Positions 1-8,171 are shown, counted from the stretch's first letter. The stretch is DNA of 64,000 nucleotides from 2-01-FULL-40-13 sp964433155 (GCA_964433155.1 CAYSQE010000005.1:1-64000), one strand, 5' to 3'. A program made the numbers and translations. The notes: generated by a model not told the origin, from the letters alone.

Positions 1-102
1 ATCTCAAACTCAATTTTACTGAACCGTATTGGTGAGAAACATTTTCATGGAATCAGAAGATCAAATCCTTTAATTATAATCCAGGATAAACTGATTAAAT
101 AG
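1..102 (+). CDS. C-terminal end of a gene cut by the window edge
   Basis: Frame 1 is open from the first base to a TAG at 100-102 and gives 33 residues ending IIIQDKLIK. The composition looks protein-like, but nothing in it identifies a family. The strong Shine-Dalgarno of the next gene follows about 75 bases later, which fits a gene boundary here. Only the missing upstream sequence can confirm it. Confidence 0.35.
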   Translation: MSNSILLNRIGEKHFHGIRRSNPLIIIQDKLIK

Positions 103-191
103 GGGTTGGAGATTTTTATATAGAGAAAAATTAAGATGGAGTTGCATTGCATCATCTTATTTGTAACAATAAAGCGAAAGGAGGTGATACT

Positions 192-785
192 ATGAAACTA
201 TTTCCTTTCCACAAAAAGATAGGAATATCGTCATTTGCTGCCGGAATATCATGGCTTTTATATGCATATTTTTTTGTTATCGCAAGAGATCCATTCACAA
301 GCAGCCTTTTTTTGACAATCGCGGGGTTAATGTCGCTTGAGGTCTTCGTAGGACTATATACTAAGCTACACGATGTAGACCAGGGATGGGCTTTGGTCGC
401 TTTGCTTCTCGGGATAGCTGGAACACTGGGAACTGCAATTCATGGAGCATTTGACCTTGCCAATGCGATTAATCCTCCCTTGTCTCTTGATCCAAACTTA
501 CCCAGTCAAGTCGACCCTCGAGGATTTTTAGCATTTGGTGTAACCGGAGTAGCCATACTTAAGGTCTCGTATCTCATCTGGGTGAGTAAGCAATTCACTC
601 AGAATTTGAGTCTTCTTGGTTTTGTTTCCGGAATACTTTTGGTTGTTATTTATTTGGGTAGACTCATCGTTTTAAATCCGGCAGATCCAGTACTCAAGTA
701 CCCCATATTGGTCGAAGGATTTCTTGTTAATCCATTATGGTATTTATGGCTTGGCTATTTATTTTGGACTAAGAAAAAAGAATAA
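192..785 (+). CDS. Multi-pass membrane protein of unknown function
   Basis: The start is set at the ATG at 192 because a very strong Shine-Dalgarno (AAAGGAGGTGAT, 177-188) lies just upstream. An in-frame ATG at 147 has none. The 197-residue product has about six hydrophobic segments: residues near 12-30, 38-55, 65-90, 125-145, 155-172 and 180-193. It ends in a basic tail, WTKKKE. No catalytic motif is visible and I do not recognise the family. It stands alone, facing the convergent AhpD-like gene. A strong SD is rare in this window, and the next gene also has one. Confidence 0.75.
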   Translation: MKLFPFHKKIGISSFAAGISWLLYAYFFVIARDPFTSSLFLTIAGLMSLEVFVGLYTKLHDVDQGWALVALLLGIAGTLGTAIHGAFDLANAINPPLSLDPNLPSQVDPRGFLAFGVTGVAILKVSYLIWVSKQFTQNLSLLGFVSGILLVVIYLGRLIVLNPADPVLKYPILVEGFLVNPLWYLWLGYLFWTKKKE

Positions 786-898
786 ATATATAGGAAGTAA
801 AAACTTATCTCTCCTGAACCCAATCGATCTGGCATTGATAGGGAATTCTTTCTTTTGGTCTGGCCAACGAGTATTGAAGTTCTAACCTTCCCTGCTGC

Positions 899-1228
899 TT
901 ATTTATCACGTAAAATATCTAGAGACACCGTTGAATGGGTAATACTAGCCCAAGCATTTATAGCAGAAGCTACCATTATCGCTTCGGCAATTTCTTCATC
1001 CGTTGCCCCGCAATCCTTTGCTTTCTTAGTGTGTGAAGTAATACAATAAGGACAGCGCGTCATATTGGCAGTTGCCACAGCTATCAGCTCCTTAAATTTT
1101 TTAGAAAGGGCGCCATCTTTGAAAACTGTTTCACTAAAATTTTTGAAAGCTTGATAGGCATCTGGAGCAAACTCCTTAATGTCTGCGATCCGGGAAGACG
1201 CAGCTTTGTTGTAAAAATGAGTATCCAT
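899..1228 (-). CDS. AhpD-like carboxymuconolactone decarboxylase-family protein
   Basis: The 109-residue protein carries the CMD/AhpD redox signature: CPYC at residues 59-62 followed by His66 (CPYCITSH). It is preceded by the usual helix ending in ELIAVA. In AhpD-type proteins the Cys pair and His form a thiol peroxidase or disulfide-relay site. One-domain members of this size work as small oligomeric peroxidases, but the substrate cannot be inferred. The start ATG at 1228 has a strong Shine-Dalgarno on the minus strand (AAGGAGGTGATAATAA). The gene is monocistronic and convergent with the membrane protein at 192. Confidence 0.85.
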   Translation of the reverse strand: MDTHFYNKAASSRIADIKEFAPDAYQAFKNFSETVFKDGALSKKFKELIAVATANMTRCPYCITSHTKKAKDCGATDEEIAEAIMVASAINAWASITHSTVSLDILRDK

Positions 1229-1279
1229 TTATTATCACCTCCTTACTGGCACTGGTTGAATATGTGGTAAATTTTTACT

Positions 1280-1783
1280 CTACACAATATCTTCTACCCT
1301 TAAAATATTTAGCGATCCAATAATGTGCTTCAAACTATCTATAGCTTGTTTGTGGCTATTTACTCCATGTAATGAAGTACAGGCATCTTCTATAACTTTT
1401 ACTGAAATCTTTTGATCAAAGATATCCATAGCAGTTTTAATAATACAAACATCAGTATAGATCCCACAAAGATAAATATTTGTAAAATCATTAGATTTGA
1501 TGAAATGCAATAATTCGTCTGTTAGCACGGTATAGCCTGAATGTTGAAACTGTTTAACCTTATGATTATTTAAGGGTTTTAAAAGTTTCTGATTTATTTT
1601 ATTTTGAAATTTTGTCCAATTAAGTTGTTCTTCAAATTGCGAATGAGGATCATCAATAAAATTTGAAAAAACTTTTTCACCTGGAAAAGAATTAAGGAGC
1701 ATTTTTACTTGCGGAATTATTTTTTGTATTTCTGGAGAATCAAATCCTATTTGCATATCAATAATAAGCAAAAGATTTTTCAT
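1280..1783 (-). CDS. Isochorismatase-like cysteine hydrolase
   Basis: The 167-residue protein has the cysteine-hydrolase fold signature. Asp9 lies in LLLIIDMQ, Lys77 lies before the central strand, and Cys113 lies in GIYTDVCI, giving the expected Asp-Lys-Cys triad. Relatives include nicotinamidases and isochorismatases. The Zn-binding Asp-x-His-x6-His set of nicotinamidases is not clear here, so the amide or vinyl-ether substrate is open. It lies upstream of the AhpD-like gene on the same strand, about 50 bases away. That neighbour has its own strong RBS, so co-transcription is uncertain. Confidence 0.8.
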   Translation of the reverse strand: MKNLLLIIDMQIGFDSPEIQKIIPQVKMLLNSFPGEKVFSNFIDDPHSQFEEQLNWTKFQNKINQKLLKPLNNHKVKQFQHSGYTVLTDELLHFIKSNDFTNIYLCGIYTDVCIIKTAMDIFDQKISVKVIEDACTSLHGVNSHKQAIDSLKHIIGSLNILRVEDIV

Positions 1784-1948
1784 GAGGTAATTTTAGCAAA
1801 TTTGAAGCTAAGAGTCCGAATCCATTCCCCTATTGAAGTGGTTTGATATATTTGAGGTAAAGGTAAATAAGTTTGCTACGAAGCGTGGACGAAGTTTGAA
1901 CCTATTTTAGAAATAATTTTCATCAAATCCCAATCTCTATATGACTCA

Positions 1949-3004
1949 TTATTTAAAATAATTCTCGTAAGCAAAGTAATTTTGTTTAATAAACAATTTT
2001 TTTATATGATATATGCTTTTTTGTTCGTAGACTAAGATAAGCGCTTTCTTAAATTCTTCTTCATCTACACTTCTATAAGATAAGGGGTAAAAATCATAAG
2101 CTACGAGTACTGCATTTGTAAGCATTCGCGCTAATCGCTTATTTCCATCAGAATACGGTTGAATATAAGGAATCATAAAATGAGCAATAAGCGCTTTTTC
2201 AAAAGGATTAAGTGTGTTGTTTATCTTTACAATCAGATTATCTATTGCTTCTCGTATCTGGTATTGATTGTCTAGCGGTCGATATACTGTCCCTGTTATT
2301 CCTACTGCATTTCTTCTTATTCCTGTGGAGATATTCATGTCTTTGACCAAAATATTATGTAACTGATTTATTCGCGAAAGAGAAATAATTTTGAATTCTT
2401 TTTTATGCTTTAGAATTTCTTCAAATGCAGATTTGTGATTTAAAATCATTATGGTTTCCTCTTTGGTTTTACCTTTTGCAACTTTTTGCTCCTTTATTAA
2501 AGCCTCCGTCTCCAGAAGAGAGTAGGTATTGCCCTCTATTTTTGACGATTTCCATGAAAGCTCGATAACAAAACGCTCAAGCTCTCTTTTTAATATATCC
2601 GGGCTTAATCTTGTAGTTTGCCCTTTAAAGCTTCTGCTTATTTTTTTTAAATTTTCTAATTCATAAGCAGTAATTAAATTATGAAGGTGATCAAATATTT
2701 TGAGGTCAAAACTTTTTTGAGCACCTATTCGTTTGTCAGGATCTTGTTGAAAATAAAAATCTAAATCAAAATAACGAAGAAGCGGATTTTGGATAAAAGG
2801 AATATATATTGTATTTTTTGCATTGCCTTGTGTTTTGATCAGCCTATTTTTAAGCAACACCTGCAGATCACGAAGCAAAGTAGGCTTTGATAGTTTATAG
2901 ATTTTACTTGCTTCCAGCTGAATCTGCTCACGTAATAACCCATTTGAACTACTTATGAGGTTTAAAATATATTTTTGTCGGGAAGTAAGAATCGTCTCAT
3001 TCAT
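1949..3004 (-). CDS. Fic-family protein with N-terminal winged helix; catalytic His replaced by Gln
   Basis: 351 residues. Residues 1-75 resemble a winged helix-turn-helix (SKPTLLRDLQVLLKNRLI). Residues 153-159 (SSKIEGN) match the inhibitory [ST]xxxE[GN] motif of class II Fic proteins. The Fic core at 281-293 reads IQPYSDGNKRLAR. The canonical motif is HPFxDGNGRxxR, so the catalytic His is Gln282 (CAA at 2159-2161) and the first Gly of NGR is Lys, as in Doc-type proteins. Fic enzymes usually transfer AMP to Ser, Thr or Tyr. Loss of the His predicts weak or no AMPylation, so this may be a DNA-binding regulator or a pseudoenzyme. The reading frame is intact, which argues that it is maintained. 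Confidence 0.85.
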   Translation of the reverse strand: MNETILTSRQKYILNLISSSNGLLREQIQLEASKIYKLSKPTLLRDLQVLLKNRLIKTQGNAKNTIYIPFIQNPLLRYFDLDFYFQQDPDKRIGAQKSFDLKIFDHLHNLITAYELENLKKISRSFKGQTTRLSPDILKRELERFVIELSWKSSKIEGNTYSLLETEALIKEQKVAKGKTKEETIMILNHKSAFEEILKHKKEFKIISLSRINQLHNILVKDMNISTGIRRNAVGITGTVYRPLDNQYQIREAIDNLIVKINNTLNPFEKALIAHFMIPYIQPYSDGNKRLARMLTNAVLVAYDFYPLSYRSVDEEEFKKALILVYEQKSIYHIKKLFIKQNYFAYENYFK

Positions 3005-3094
3005 ATACTTTTATCGTATCATTTTGATCCGATTTGTCAAGCTTCTCCTTATTGGCTGCCGGAATTGGAGCAAGTTAGAAACTGTTTTATGACT

Positions 3095-3949
3095 TTAGAC
3101 TAGCCTATTTCCTCCACCTACGAATAACCTCTGACCTGTTACCCAGCGGGCCTGCTCTGAACCAAGAAAAACTATTACGTCTGCAACGTCTTCTGGTTTA
3201 CCTATTCTTTTTAAGGGTATAATTTTTGCTTGTTGTTTTTCAACTTCATCAGTCATCCAACCTGTTTGTATTGGTCCTGGAGCGACTATATTTACTGTAA
3301 TACCGTATTTTCCTAACTCTACTGCAGCCGATCGACTATACGACTCCAATGCAGCTTTACTAGCTCCGTAGGAAATTTCTGTAGGAAAACAGTCAGCTGC
3401 ATCCGTACTTATATTTATTATTCTCCCCCATCGAGCGTCCCTATTTTTATATCTTAAAACATATTCTTTCATCATTAATGCAACAGCTTTACTATTAACA
3501 GCGAAATGGGAATCGTGGCCTGATGAGGAAAAAGATGACGACATCATGCCTGTTGATGCTTCAGGGATATTTTTATTGATCTCAAAGGTATCAGGAACAC
3601 AATATGCTGCATTATTTACCAGAACACCAACTGGGCCAATTTTCTTTTCTGTCTCGTCAAATAACATGGGAATATTAGATGGAGTAGCCAAATCTATCTC
3701 AAGACTTTCAACTACACCTCCTAATGATTTTATTTGTCCAACAACCTCATCAGCATTTTTTAGCTGCTTATTTTTATATTCTTGAGTATCGTTTCGTTCT
3801 TTGTTATTTACACGAAGATATGTTAAAAATACTTTAGATTTTTGTTTTGCAAAAGCAATTGCGGTAGCGGCTCCGATTCCATGATTTGCTCCAGTAATAA
3901 GTACAACTTTTCCTTCGAGCTGAGGATCGATCATAGTAAAGTATATCAA
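3095..3949 (-). CDS. Short-chain dehydrogenase/reductase (SDR family)
   Basis: A classical SDR with the cofactor loop TGANHGIG at residues 19-26, the VNNAA strand at 111-115, and the catalytic Ser181, Tyr194 and Lys198 (YGASK). PGPIQTGW follows the active site. The first codon at 3949 is TTG, with AGGGG about eight bases upstream. An ATG at 3934 (MIDPQ) is the alternative start and leaves the Rossmann fold complete. The substrate is unknown. The gene follows the threonine dehydratase on the same strand with about 15 bases between them, so the two are probably co-transcribed. Confidence 0.85.
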   Translation of the reverse strand: MIYFTMIDPQLEGKVVLITGANHGIGAATAIAFAKQKSKVFLTYLRVNNKERNDTQEYKNKQLKNADEVVGQIKSLGGVVESLEIDLATPSNIPMLFDETEKKIGPVGVLVNNAAYCVPDTFEINKNIPEASTGMMSSSFSSSGHDSHFAVNSKAVALMMKEYVLRYKNRDARWGRIINISTDAADCFPTEISYGASKAALESYSRSAAVELGKYGITVNIVAPGPIQTGWMTDEVEKQQAKIIPLKRIGKPEDVADVIVFLGSEQARWVTGQRLFVGGGNRLV

Positions 3950-3964
3950 GAAGTTCTACCCCTA

Positions 3965-4921
3965 TCACAAAATTTCTTTTAATTTCTTTGTGGCAATATT
4001 TCCACCACAAATGACAATTACGACATTTTTACCCACATACCTTTCTTTTACCTTGAGAAAACTCGCCAGTGCAACTCCAGCAGCTCCTTCTATAATCTTA
4101 TGATGAATATCTACCATCAGCTTAATTGCCTGTTTGATCTCATCCTCTGAAACTAAAATAAAATCATCAACAACTTCTTTACAAATATCATATGTCACTG
4201 AACCCTCCTCAAATCCTCCTGCCGAACCATCAGAAAGTGTATCTTTATTATCTGACTCAACAAACTTTCCAGTTTTAATACTTTCATACATCTCTGCTGA
4301 GTTCTCAGGCAAGCATCCAATAATCTTTGTTTGAGGATTCACAGATTTGAGATATGTTCCAATGCCTGAAATGAGACCACCTCCCCCAATTGTTACAAAA
4401 ACAGCATCAATATCTTTTAACTGATCTGCTAGTTCAATACCTATAGTGCCCTGACCAGCGATGATTTGTAGATCATTATAAGGAGAAACCCAGACCATTC
4501 CTCTTTCCTTTGCTATTTGTTTTGCGTACATTTCTGTTTCAAGAGAATTTTTACCGAAAAACTCTACTTGAGCACCATACCGCTTAATTGCATCTACTTT
4601 AGATGGATCTGCATTATCAGGAACATATACAATCCCCTTTATATGGGTAGATTTTAGAGCTTTTGCTAAAGCTTGACCATGATTTCCAGTTGATGCTGTA
4701 AGAACTCCTTTGTTTTTCTCTTCTTCGTTTAATGATAAAACTTTATTTGTTGCTCCACGAATTTTAAATGATCCTGTGTATTGTTCATTTTCTAATTTCA
4801 GAAATACACGTGCTTTAGAAAGTTCGGAAATATAAGGTGATTCCATTAAAGGAGTTTTTAAAACATATAACCTAATCTTTTTTTCCGCTTGCTGTATATC
4901 CTGAAAAAGAGTGTTATTCAT
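3965..4921 (-). CDS. Threonine/serine dehydratase (PLP fold type II)
   Basis: 318 residues with the fold-type II PLP signature: GSFKIRGA with Schiff-base Lys53, the substrate loop ASTGNHGQALA, and the phosphate-binding loop GGGGLISGIG. The C-terminal CGGN is also typical. The length and the absence of an ACT domain match catabolic threonine ammonia-lyases (TdcB) and serine racemases, which are hard to tell apart by sequence. Likely reaction: L-threonine to 2-oxobutanoate and ammonia, in the cytoplasm. It is first in a two-gene unit with the SDR. Its start lies about 27 bases past the edge of a decayed Fic gene, so its upstream region has been rearranged. Confidence 0.85.
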   Translation of the reverse strand: MNNTLFQDIQQAEKKIRLYVLKTPLMESPYISELSKARVFLKLENEQYTGSFKIRGATNKVLSLNEEEKNKGVLTASTGNHGQALAKALKSTHIKGIVYVPDNADPSKVDAIKRYGAQVEFFGKNSLETEMYAKQIAKERGMVWVSPYNDLQIIAGQGTIGIELADQLKDIDAVFVTIGGGGLISGIGTYLKSVNPQTKIIGCLPENSAEMYESIKTGKFVESDNKDTLSDGSAGGFEEGSVTYDICKEVVDDFILVSEDEIKQAIKLMVDIHHKIIEGAAGVALASFLKVKERYVGKNVVIVICGGNIATKKLKEIL

Positions 4922-4948
4922 GTTGAAAGTATATATTGGATTGACTCA

Positions 4949-5026
4949 CCTCAAGTTTCAACACTTTTGCTCGTGGAATAATTCCGTATTTTGTTTTTTA
5001 TATGAGGTGACGCCTTCGCCAATCAT
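4949..5026 (-). pseudogene. Decayed N-terminal fragment of a Fic toxin
   Basis: From the ATG at 5026 the minus strand aligns with the first 27 or so codons of the intact Fic toxin at 7289-7903. After one lost base in the codons following TSYK, the frame reads YGIIPRAKVLKLEV, against YEILPRSKVLKLEV in the intact gene. Homology stops near 4949, just before the threonine dehydratase, and the rest of the Fic gene is absent. This is a frameshifted, truncated remnant. Confidence 0.7.
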
Positions 5027-5045
5027 AAACTAAGTATAGTTCATT

Positions 5046-5213
5046 TTATTTTAAGAAAGAAAAAATATCCTTGCGTGAAGCTTTAGGATGCTCGATTTTG
5101 GTATTGCGATAGACTGCTTCAGGTAAAAAGGCACTAAAAAATCTCTACAAAATAGATTTTTTTCTTTTTAGCTTTAAAAATCTTTTGTAGTTTCTACTTA
5201 ATTTATTTCTCAT
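5046..5213 (-). pseudogene. Amber-interrupted copy of the 55-aa Fic antitoxin
   Basis: This 168-base frame has the same length as the intact small gene at 7918-8085 and most residues match: MRNKLSRNYKRFLKLKRKKS, then the ending ASRKDIFSFLK. Codon 23, CAA (Gln) in the intact copy, is TAG here (5145-5147). The SxxxE motif is altered to NTKIE. Together with the Fic fragment just downstream it is the wreck of a second antitoxin-toxin pair. Confidence 0.7.
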
Positions 5214-5292
5214 ATTGTTATTTTAACATAAATTTTCGCTTTAAAAATAAGTTTTGTTGTGTGTTTTGAATTCTAGGTATATACTGAACTCA

Positions 5293-5766
5293 ATGAGTAA
5301 GTTTGCAAAATTAATCTATGCTATTTTAATCTGTGAAGCGATTGGATTGATCAGCGTTCCTTTTACTATCGCCTCAATCCCTACTTGGTATTCAACTTTA
5401 AATAAACCCTCGTTTTCTCCGCCCAACTGGATCTTTGGCCCTGTCTGGACGACTTTATATTTAATGATGGGAGTTTCTGCCTATCTTGTTTGGATGAAGG
5501 GTTTTAAGAACAAAAAAGTAAGAACCGCACTTTCGTATTTTCTTATCCAATTAGCATTCAATTTCTTCTGGTCGGTTCTTTTTTTCGGTATCCACTCTCC
5601 ACTACTTGCACTTTTTGATATTATTTTACTTTGGTTAGTAATCTTTTTAACAATGGTTAAGTTTTACCAAATCTCCAAACTCGCCTCTTATCTTTTGTTA
5701 CCTTATCTTTTTTGGGTAAGTTTTGCAACCCTTCTGAATTTCTCAATTGTTATATTAAACCCTTAA
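5293..5766 (+). CDS. tspO: TspO/MBR family tryptophan-rich sensory protein
   Basis: 157 residues from the ATG at 5293, five hydrophobic segments. Family marks are PSFSPPNWIFGPVWTTLY after helix 1 and the aromatic NFFWSVLFFG in helix 4. Bacterial TspO proteins bind tetrapyrroles and respond to oxygen or light, and are involved in porphyrin handling. A -10 box (TATACT) lies seven bases before the ATG, which favours this start over the upstream ATG at 5254 and suggests a leaderless mRNA. It is convergent with the methyltransferase at 5777. Confidence 0.9.
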   Translation: MSKFAKLIYAILICEAIGLISVPFTIASIPTWYSTLNKPSFSPPNWIFGPVWTTLYLMMGVSAYLVWMKGFKNKKVRTALSYFLIQLAFNFFWSVLFFGIHSPLLALFDIILLWLVIFLTMVKFYQISKLASYLLLPYLFWVSFATLLNFSIVILNP

Positions 5767-5776
5767 TGTATGTAAT

Positions 5777-6526
5777 TTAAGACTTCTTTGTCACTATCAC
5801 AACTCTATGTCGTGGAAATTTAATTCCCTGTTCTGTCTTGAATTCAGCAACATATTTTTCTAAAAACTTTTTATCTTTTTCGGAATCGAAATCTTCAAAG
5901 ATCGGCACTCCCTGTAAAAACAAATCCAAATCTTCGTAAGAAGAATAATATTCGTTATAGAGGTAATCTTGGGCAAAAATAATTTTAAATCCTGTATCTA
6001 GTATTTTCTTTTTATTCTTTTCCAATGTTGATCCGTCCCATTCACCGAAATTTTGACCTCTCCCAAATACTTCTTTGATTTCTTGTGTATCTCTTTCTCC
6101 AATATTAATTTCTAAATAATATCTCTCCGGTTTTAATAATCTATAAAATTCAGGATAATCAGTTGGCCCTCGTCTGCTGTAGATGATGTCAAACGATTTG
6201 TTGGGATATCTAATGGTGTGAGCGTCCATATATTGAAAATCAACATTTTCTATTCCTTTTTGTTTCCTTAATACATTTGCTGCTTCAAGCATTCCTTTTG
6301 ACATATCTATTGCAACTACTTTTTGGAAATAAGAACTGATTGAAAGAGTAAACCGTCCATCAGCACAGCCAACATCGAGAGTAATTTTATCCTTGCCGCT
6401 TAATCTTATAAGCTTTTCTTTAAAAACTTTTTCCGGTTCGTCATTGGGGTATTCAGTAATATATTTTGCTCCCGTATGATATTTACCAAACTTTTTGGCT
6501 ACTTTGTCGTAAAAATTATTTACCAT
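5777..6526 (-). CDS. Class I SAM-dependent methyltransferase
   Basis: 249 residues. The SAM-binding motif I is LDVGCADGRF near residue 50, motif II has the acidic VVAIDMSKGM, and YMDAHTIRYPNKSFDIIYSRR is the motif III/IV region. The C-terminal half would hold the substrate site and is not diagnostic. Small-molecule methyltransferases of the Methyltransf_11/25 type look like this. It is monocistronic, with a gap of about 140 bases upstream that holds one copy of a dispersed repeat. Confidence 0.8.
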   Translation of the reverse strand: MVNNFYDKVAKKFGKYHTGAKYITEYPNDEPEKVFKEKLIRLSGKDKITLDVGCADGRFTLSISSYFQKVVAIDMSKGMLEAANVLRKQKGIENVDFQYMDAHTIRYPNKSFDIIYSRRGPTDYPEFYRLLKPERYYLEINIGERDTQEIKEVFGRGQNFGEWDGSTLEKNKKKILDTGFKIIFAQDYLYNEYYSSYEDLDLFLQGVPIFEDFDSEKDKKFLEKYVAEFKTEQGIKFPRHRVVIVTKKS

Positions 6527-6543
6527 AAATGAAGTATATCAGG

Positions 6544-6602
6544 AAGGTTCGAGGCTTTCCGAGCTCCTTTGATTTTTGAGGCTAAATTTTAGTGCTGGCG
6601 CG
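6544..6602. repeat. Dispersed intergenic repeat, copy 1
   Basis: This stretch and 8118-8171 share TTCGAGG/CGAACC and TCCGAG blocks and then a nearly exact core, TTTTGAGGCTAAATTT, followed by AGTGCTGGC. Both copies lie in gaps between genes and flank the pRiA4b remnant and the intact Fic module. No ORF or obvious hairpin explains them. Confidence 0.5.
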
Positions 6603-6669
6603 CATAGACGCTATTCGGACCTTTTTTAAAGTTAATTATCTTCAAATTCCTGTTTTTAGATTTGTAAAA

Positions 6670-7257
6670 TCAGTTTAATTTTTCATTGACATGTTCTTGA
6701 AAAGCCTTTTTGTCTTGAATCAGAACATTAACTTCATCAACAGAAAAATAGGTAGGGTCGAAGGATTCGTCTCCCCACCATTCACTTAACTCTTTATATT
6801 CCGGATGCTTTTTATTTTTCATCACCTTAATAAAATGATTAAATCCCGGGTAACTACCGATATCCTCTGGTGGACCTGAGTTTTCTCCATTTACACAAAC
6901 TGGATAAGACGCATTTAGATCAAGTTTTCTCTCTTCCTTTATTTTTACAGTCATCTGCTAACTATCGCCGAAATCATAGATAAATTGAAACCGAGTCAAT
7001 CCGTCCCTTGCTATATCATGTAAAGTGTATCCCGTCCATCCAAGTAAGCCTGGTGGCGGATCTAACGACCGATCTCCATAGCTTTTTTCATGAGCGATTA
7101 TTTCTGACATATGATATCCACTCCAACCCATACTTAAATATAAAGTGGTAGCAATCTCATTCAATTTCATATCACCTCTTACCCAAAGTTTTCTCCATAT
7201 TCGTGGAGTCCAATCGTTAAGAGAAATAGTAAGAGAATAAATGGTGCGTTGTTTCAA
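6670..7257 (-). pseudogene. Plasmid pRiA4b ORF-3-like protein split by an in-frame amber
   Basis: Residues 1-99 (from the ATG at 7257) give the family N-terminus: IYSLTISLNDWTPRIWRKL, then GWSGYHM and IYDFGDS. The next codon is TAG (6960-6958). The same frame continues as QMTVKIKEERKL, then GPPEDIGSYPGFNHF, which is the family's C-terminal half. In relatives the residue after YDFGDS is normally Trp, so a TGG to TAG change explains the break. The downstream part could in principle start at the ATG at 6954, but half a domain is unlikely to fold. Members occur on plasmids and in accessory regions, and their function is unknown. Confidence 0.8.
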
Positions 7258-7288
7258 ATGTATTGTTCTATTTTAACTTTAAATAATA

Positions 7289-7903
7289 TTATGTGACATT
7301 CTTCAAGCTTTCATTGAGAGCGATACTTACAAGATTCTCCAAATCTTGATATTCACCTGTATCTGCTTTTTGAAGAGCTTTGATATATTCTCTTCTCTCC
7401 TTACCATTATCAGCTTTAATTTCAATAATAGGTAAATTAAGTCGCATCAACATATAGCTGGTTAACATACGAGCAGTGCGACCGTTGTAATCTATAAATG
7501 GATGAATAAAAACAAAGCGATGTTGGAAATTGGCTAAAAGTTCAATTACTCGTTCGATAAATGATACATCGTCCGGTTTTGGCAAACGATTAATGGCAAA
7601 TTCCGTATCATCACACAAAATTTTTATCATTTCTTCAACTTTGGAAAAATGTGGCGCTTCCTTTCCCGAATAGATTACTTGAACTGTCCGAAACTTTCCG
7701 GCATTCTCAACTAAAATTTCAGAGAAGGATTCCTGATGAATTTGCTTTATTATTTCCGGTGTTATCGTTTTATTTTCCTCGGCTAACTTTTTGAGCAGAA
7801 GCAATCCTTTTTTAGTGCCAAGAACTTCTAGTTTCAATACTTTAGATCGAGGTAAAATTTCATATTTTGTTTGCTTGTATGAAGTTTCGTCTTTTCGGAT
7901 CAT
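7289..7903 (-). CDS. Fic-family toxin with canonical active site, no built-in inhibitory helix
   Basis: 204 residues with the core FIHPFIDYNGRTAR at 132-145. Catalytic His134 is present and Tyr139 replaces the usual Gly. The GKFR flap region lies at 69-72. The polypeptide begins after the point where class II Fic proteins carry their SxxxE[GN] inhibitory helix. That motif is instead found in a separate 55-codon gene ending 14 bases upstream in another frame. This matches class I Fic modules (VbhA-VbhT type), where a small antitoxin blocks the ATP site. The likely activity is AMP transfer to a host protein, and the target is unknown. Confidence 0.85.
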   Translation of the reverse strand: MIRKDETSYKQTKYEILPRSKVLKLEVLGTKKGLLLLKKLAEENKTITPEIIKQIHQESFSEILVENAGKFRTVQVIYSGKEAPHFSKVEEMIKILCDDTEFAINRLPKPDDVSFIERVIELLANFQHRFVFIHPFIDYNGRTARMLTSYMLMRLNLPIIEIKADNGKERREYIKALQKADTGEYQDLENLVSIALNESLKNVT

Positions 7904-7917
7904 GCTTTAAGTATAGC

Positions 7918-8085
7918 TCATTTTAAGAAAGAGAAGATTTCTTTCCGCGAAGCTTCAGGATGTTCAATTTTTGTACTACGATATACTGCCTCATTTAAAA
8001 AAGCATTAAAAAAACGTTGCAAAACTGATTGCTTCTTTTTTAAGATCAAAAATTTTTTGTAGTTTCTACCTAATTTGTTTCTCAT
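7918..8085 (-). CDS. Putative Fic antitoxin with SxxxE inhibitory motif (55 aa)
   Basis: A short frame, ATG at 8085 to TGA at 7918. The product is basic at the N-terminus (MRNKLGRNYKKFLILKKK) and ends with NEAVYRSTKIEHPEASRKE. Ser37-x3-Glu41 (STKIE) sits in the context seen in self-inhibited Fic proteins (E-A-x-x-S-S-x-I-E-G), with His42 in place of Gly or Asn. It directly precedes the Fic toxin, in the antitoxin-first order of class I Fic modules. A homologous frame survives in the decayed copy at 5046-5213, so the two genes were duplicated together. The antitoxin role is inferred from motif and position. Confidence 0.7.
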   Translation of the reverse strand: MRNKLGRNYKKFLILKKKQSVLQRFFNAFLNEAVYRSTKIEHPEASRKEIFSFLK

Positions 8086-8117
8086 GTATAGATATTTTAT
8101 CAGAAATTTTTTTATTA

Positions 8118-8171
8118 GTACGAACCTGTCCGAGTCCGTAGTTTTTTTTGAGGCTAAATTTCAGTGCTGGC
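8118..8171. repeat. Dispersed intergenic repeat, copy 2
   Basis: Second copy of the element at 6544-6602, sharing TTTTGAGGCTAAATTT and AGTGCTGGC. It lies upstream of the antitoxin gene and before the SDH proteinase gene. The intervening gap up to 8264 holds a possible -10 (TAGAAT, 8252-8257) six bases before the GTG start of the proteinase gene. Confidence 0.5.

Noticed and set aside
855..1049. Plus-strand frame over the AhpD-like gene
   Set aside because: It is antisense to a gene with a clear CPYC motif and a strong Shine-Dalgarno.
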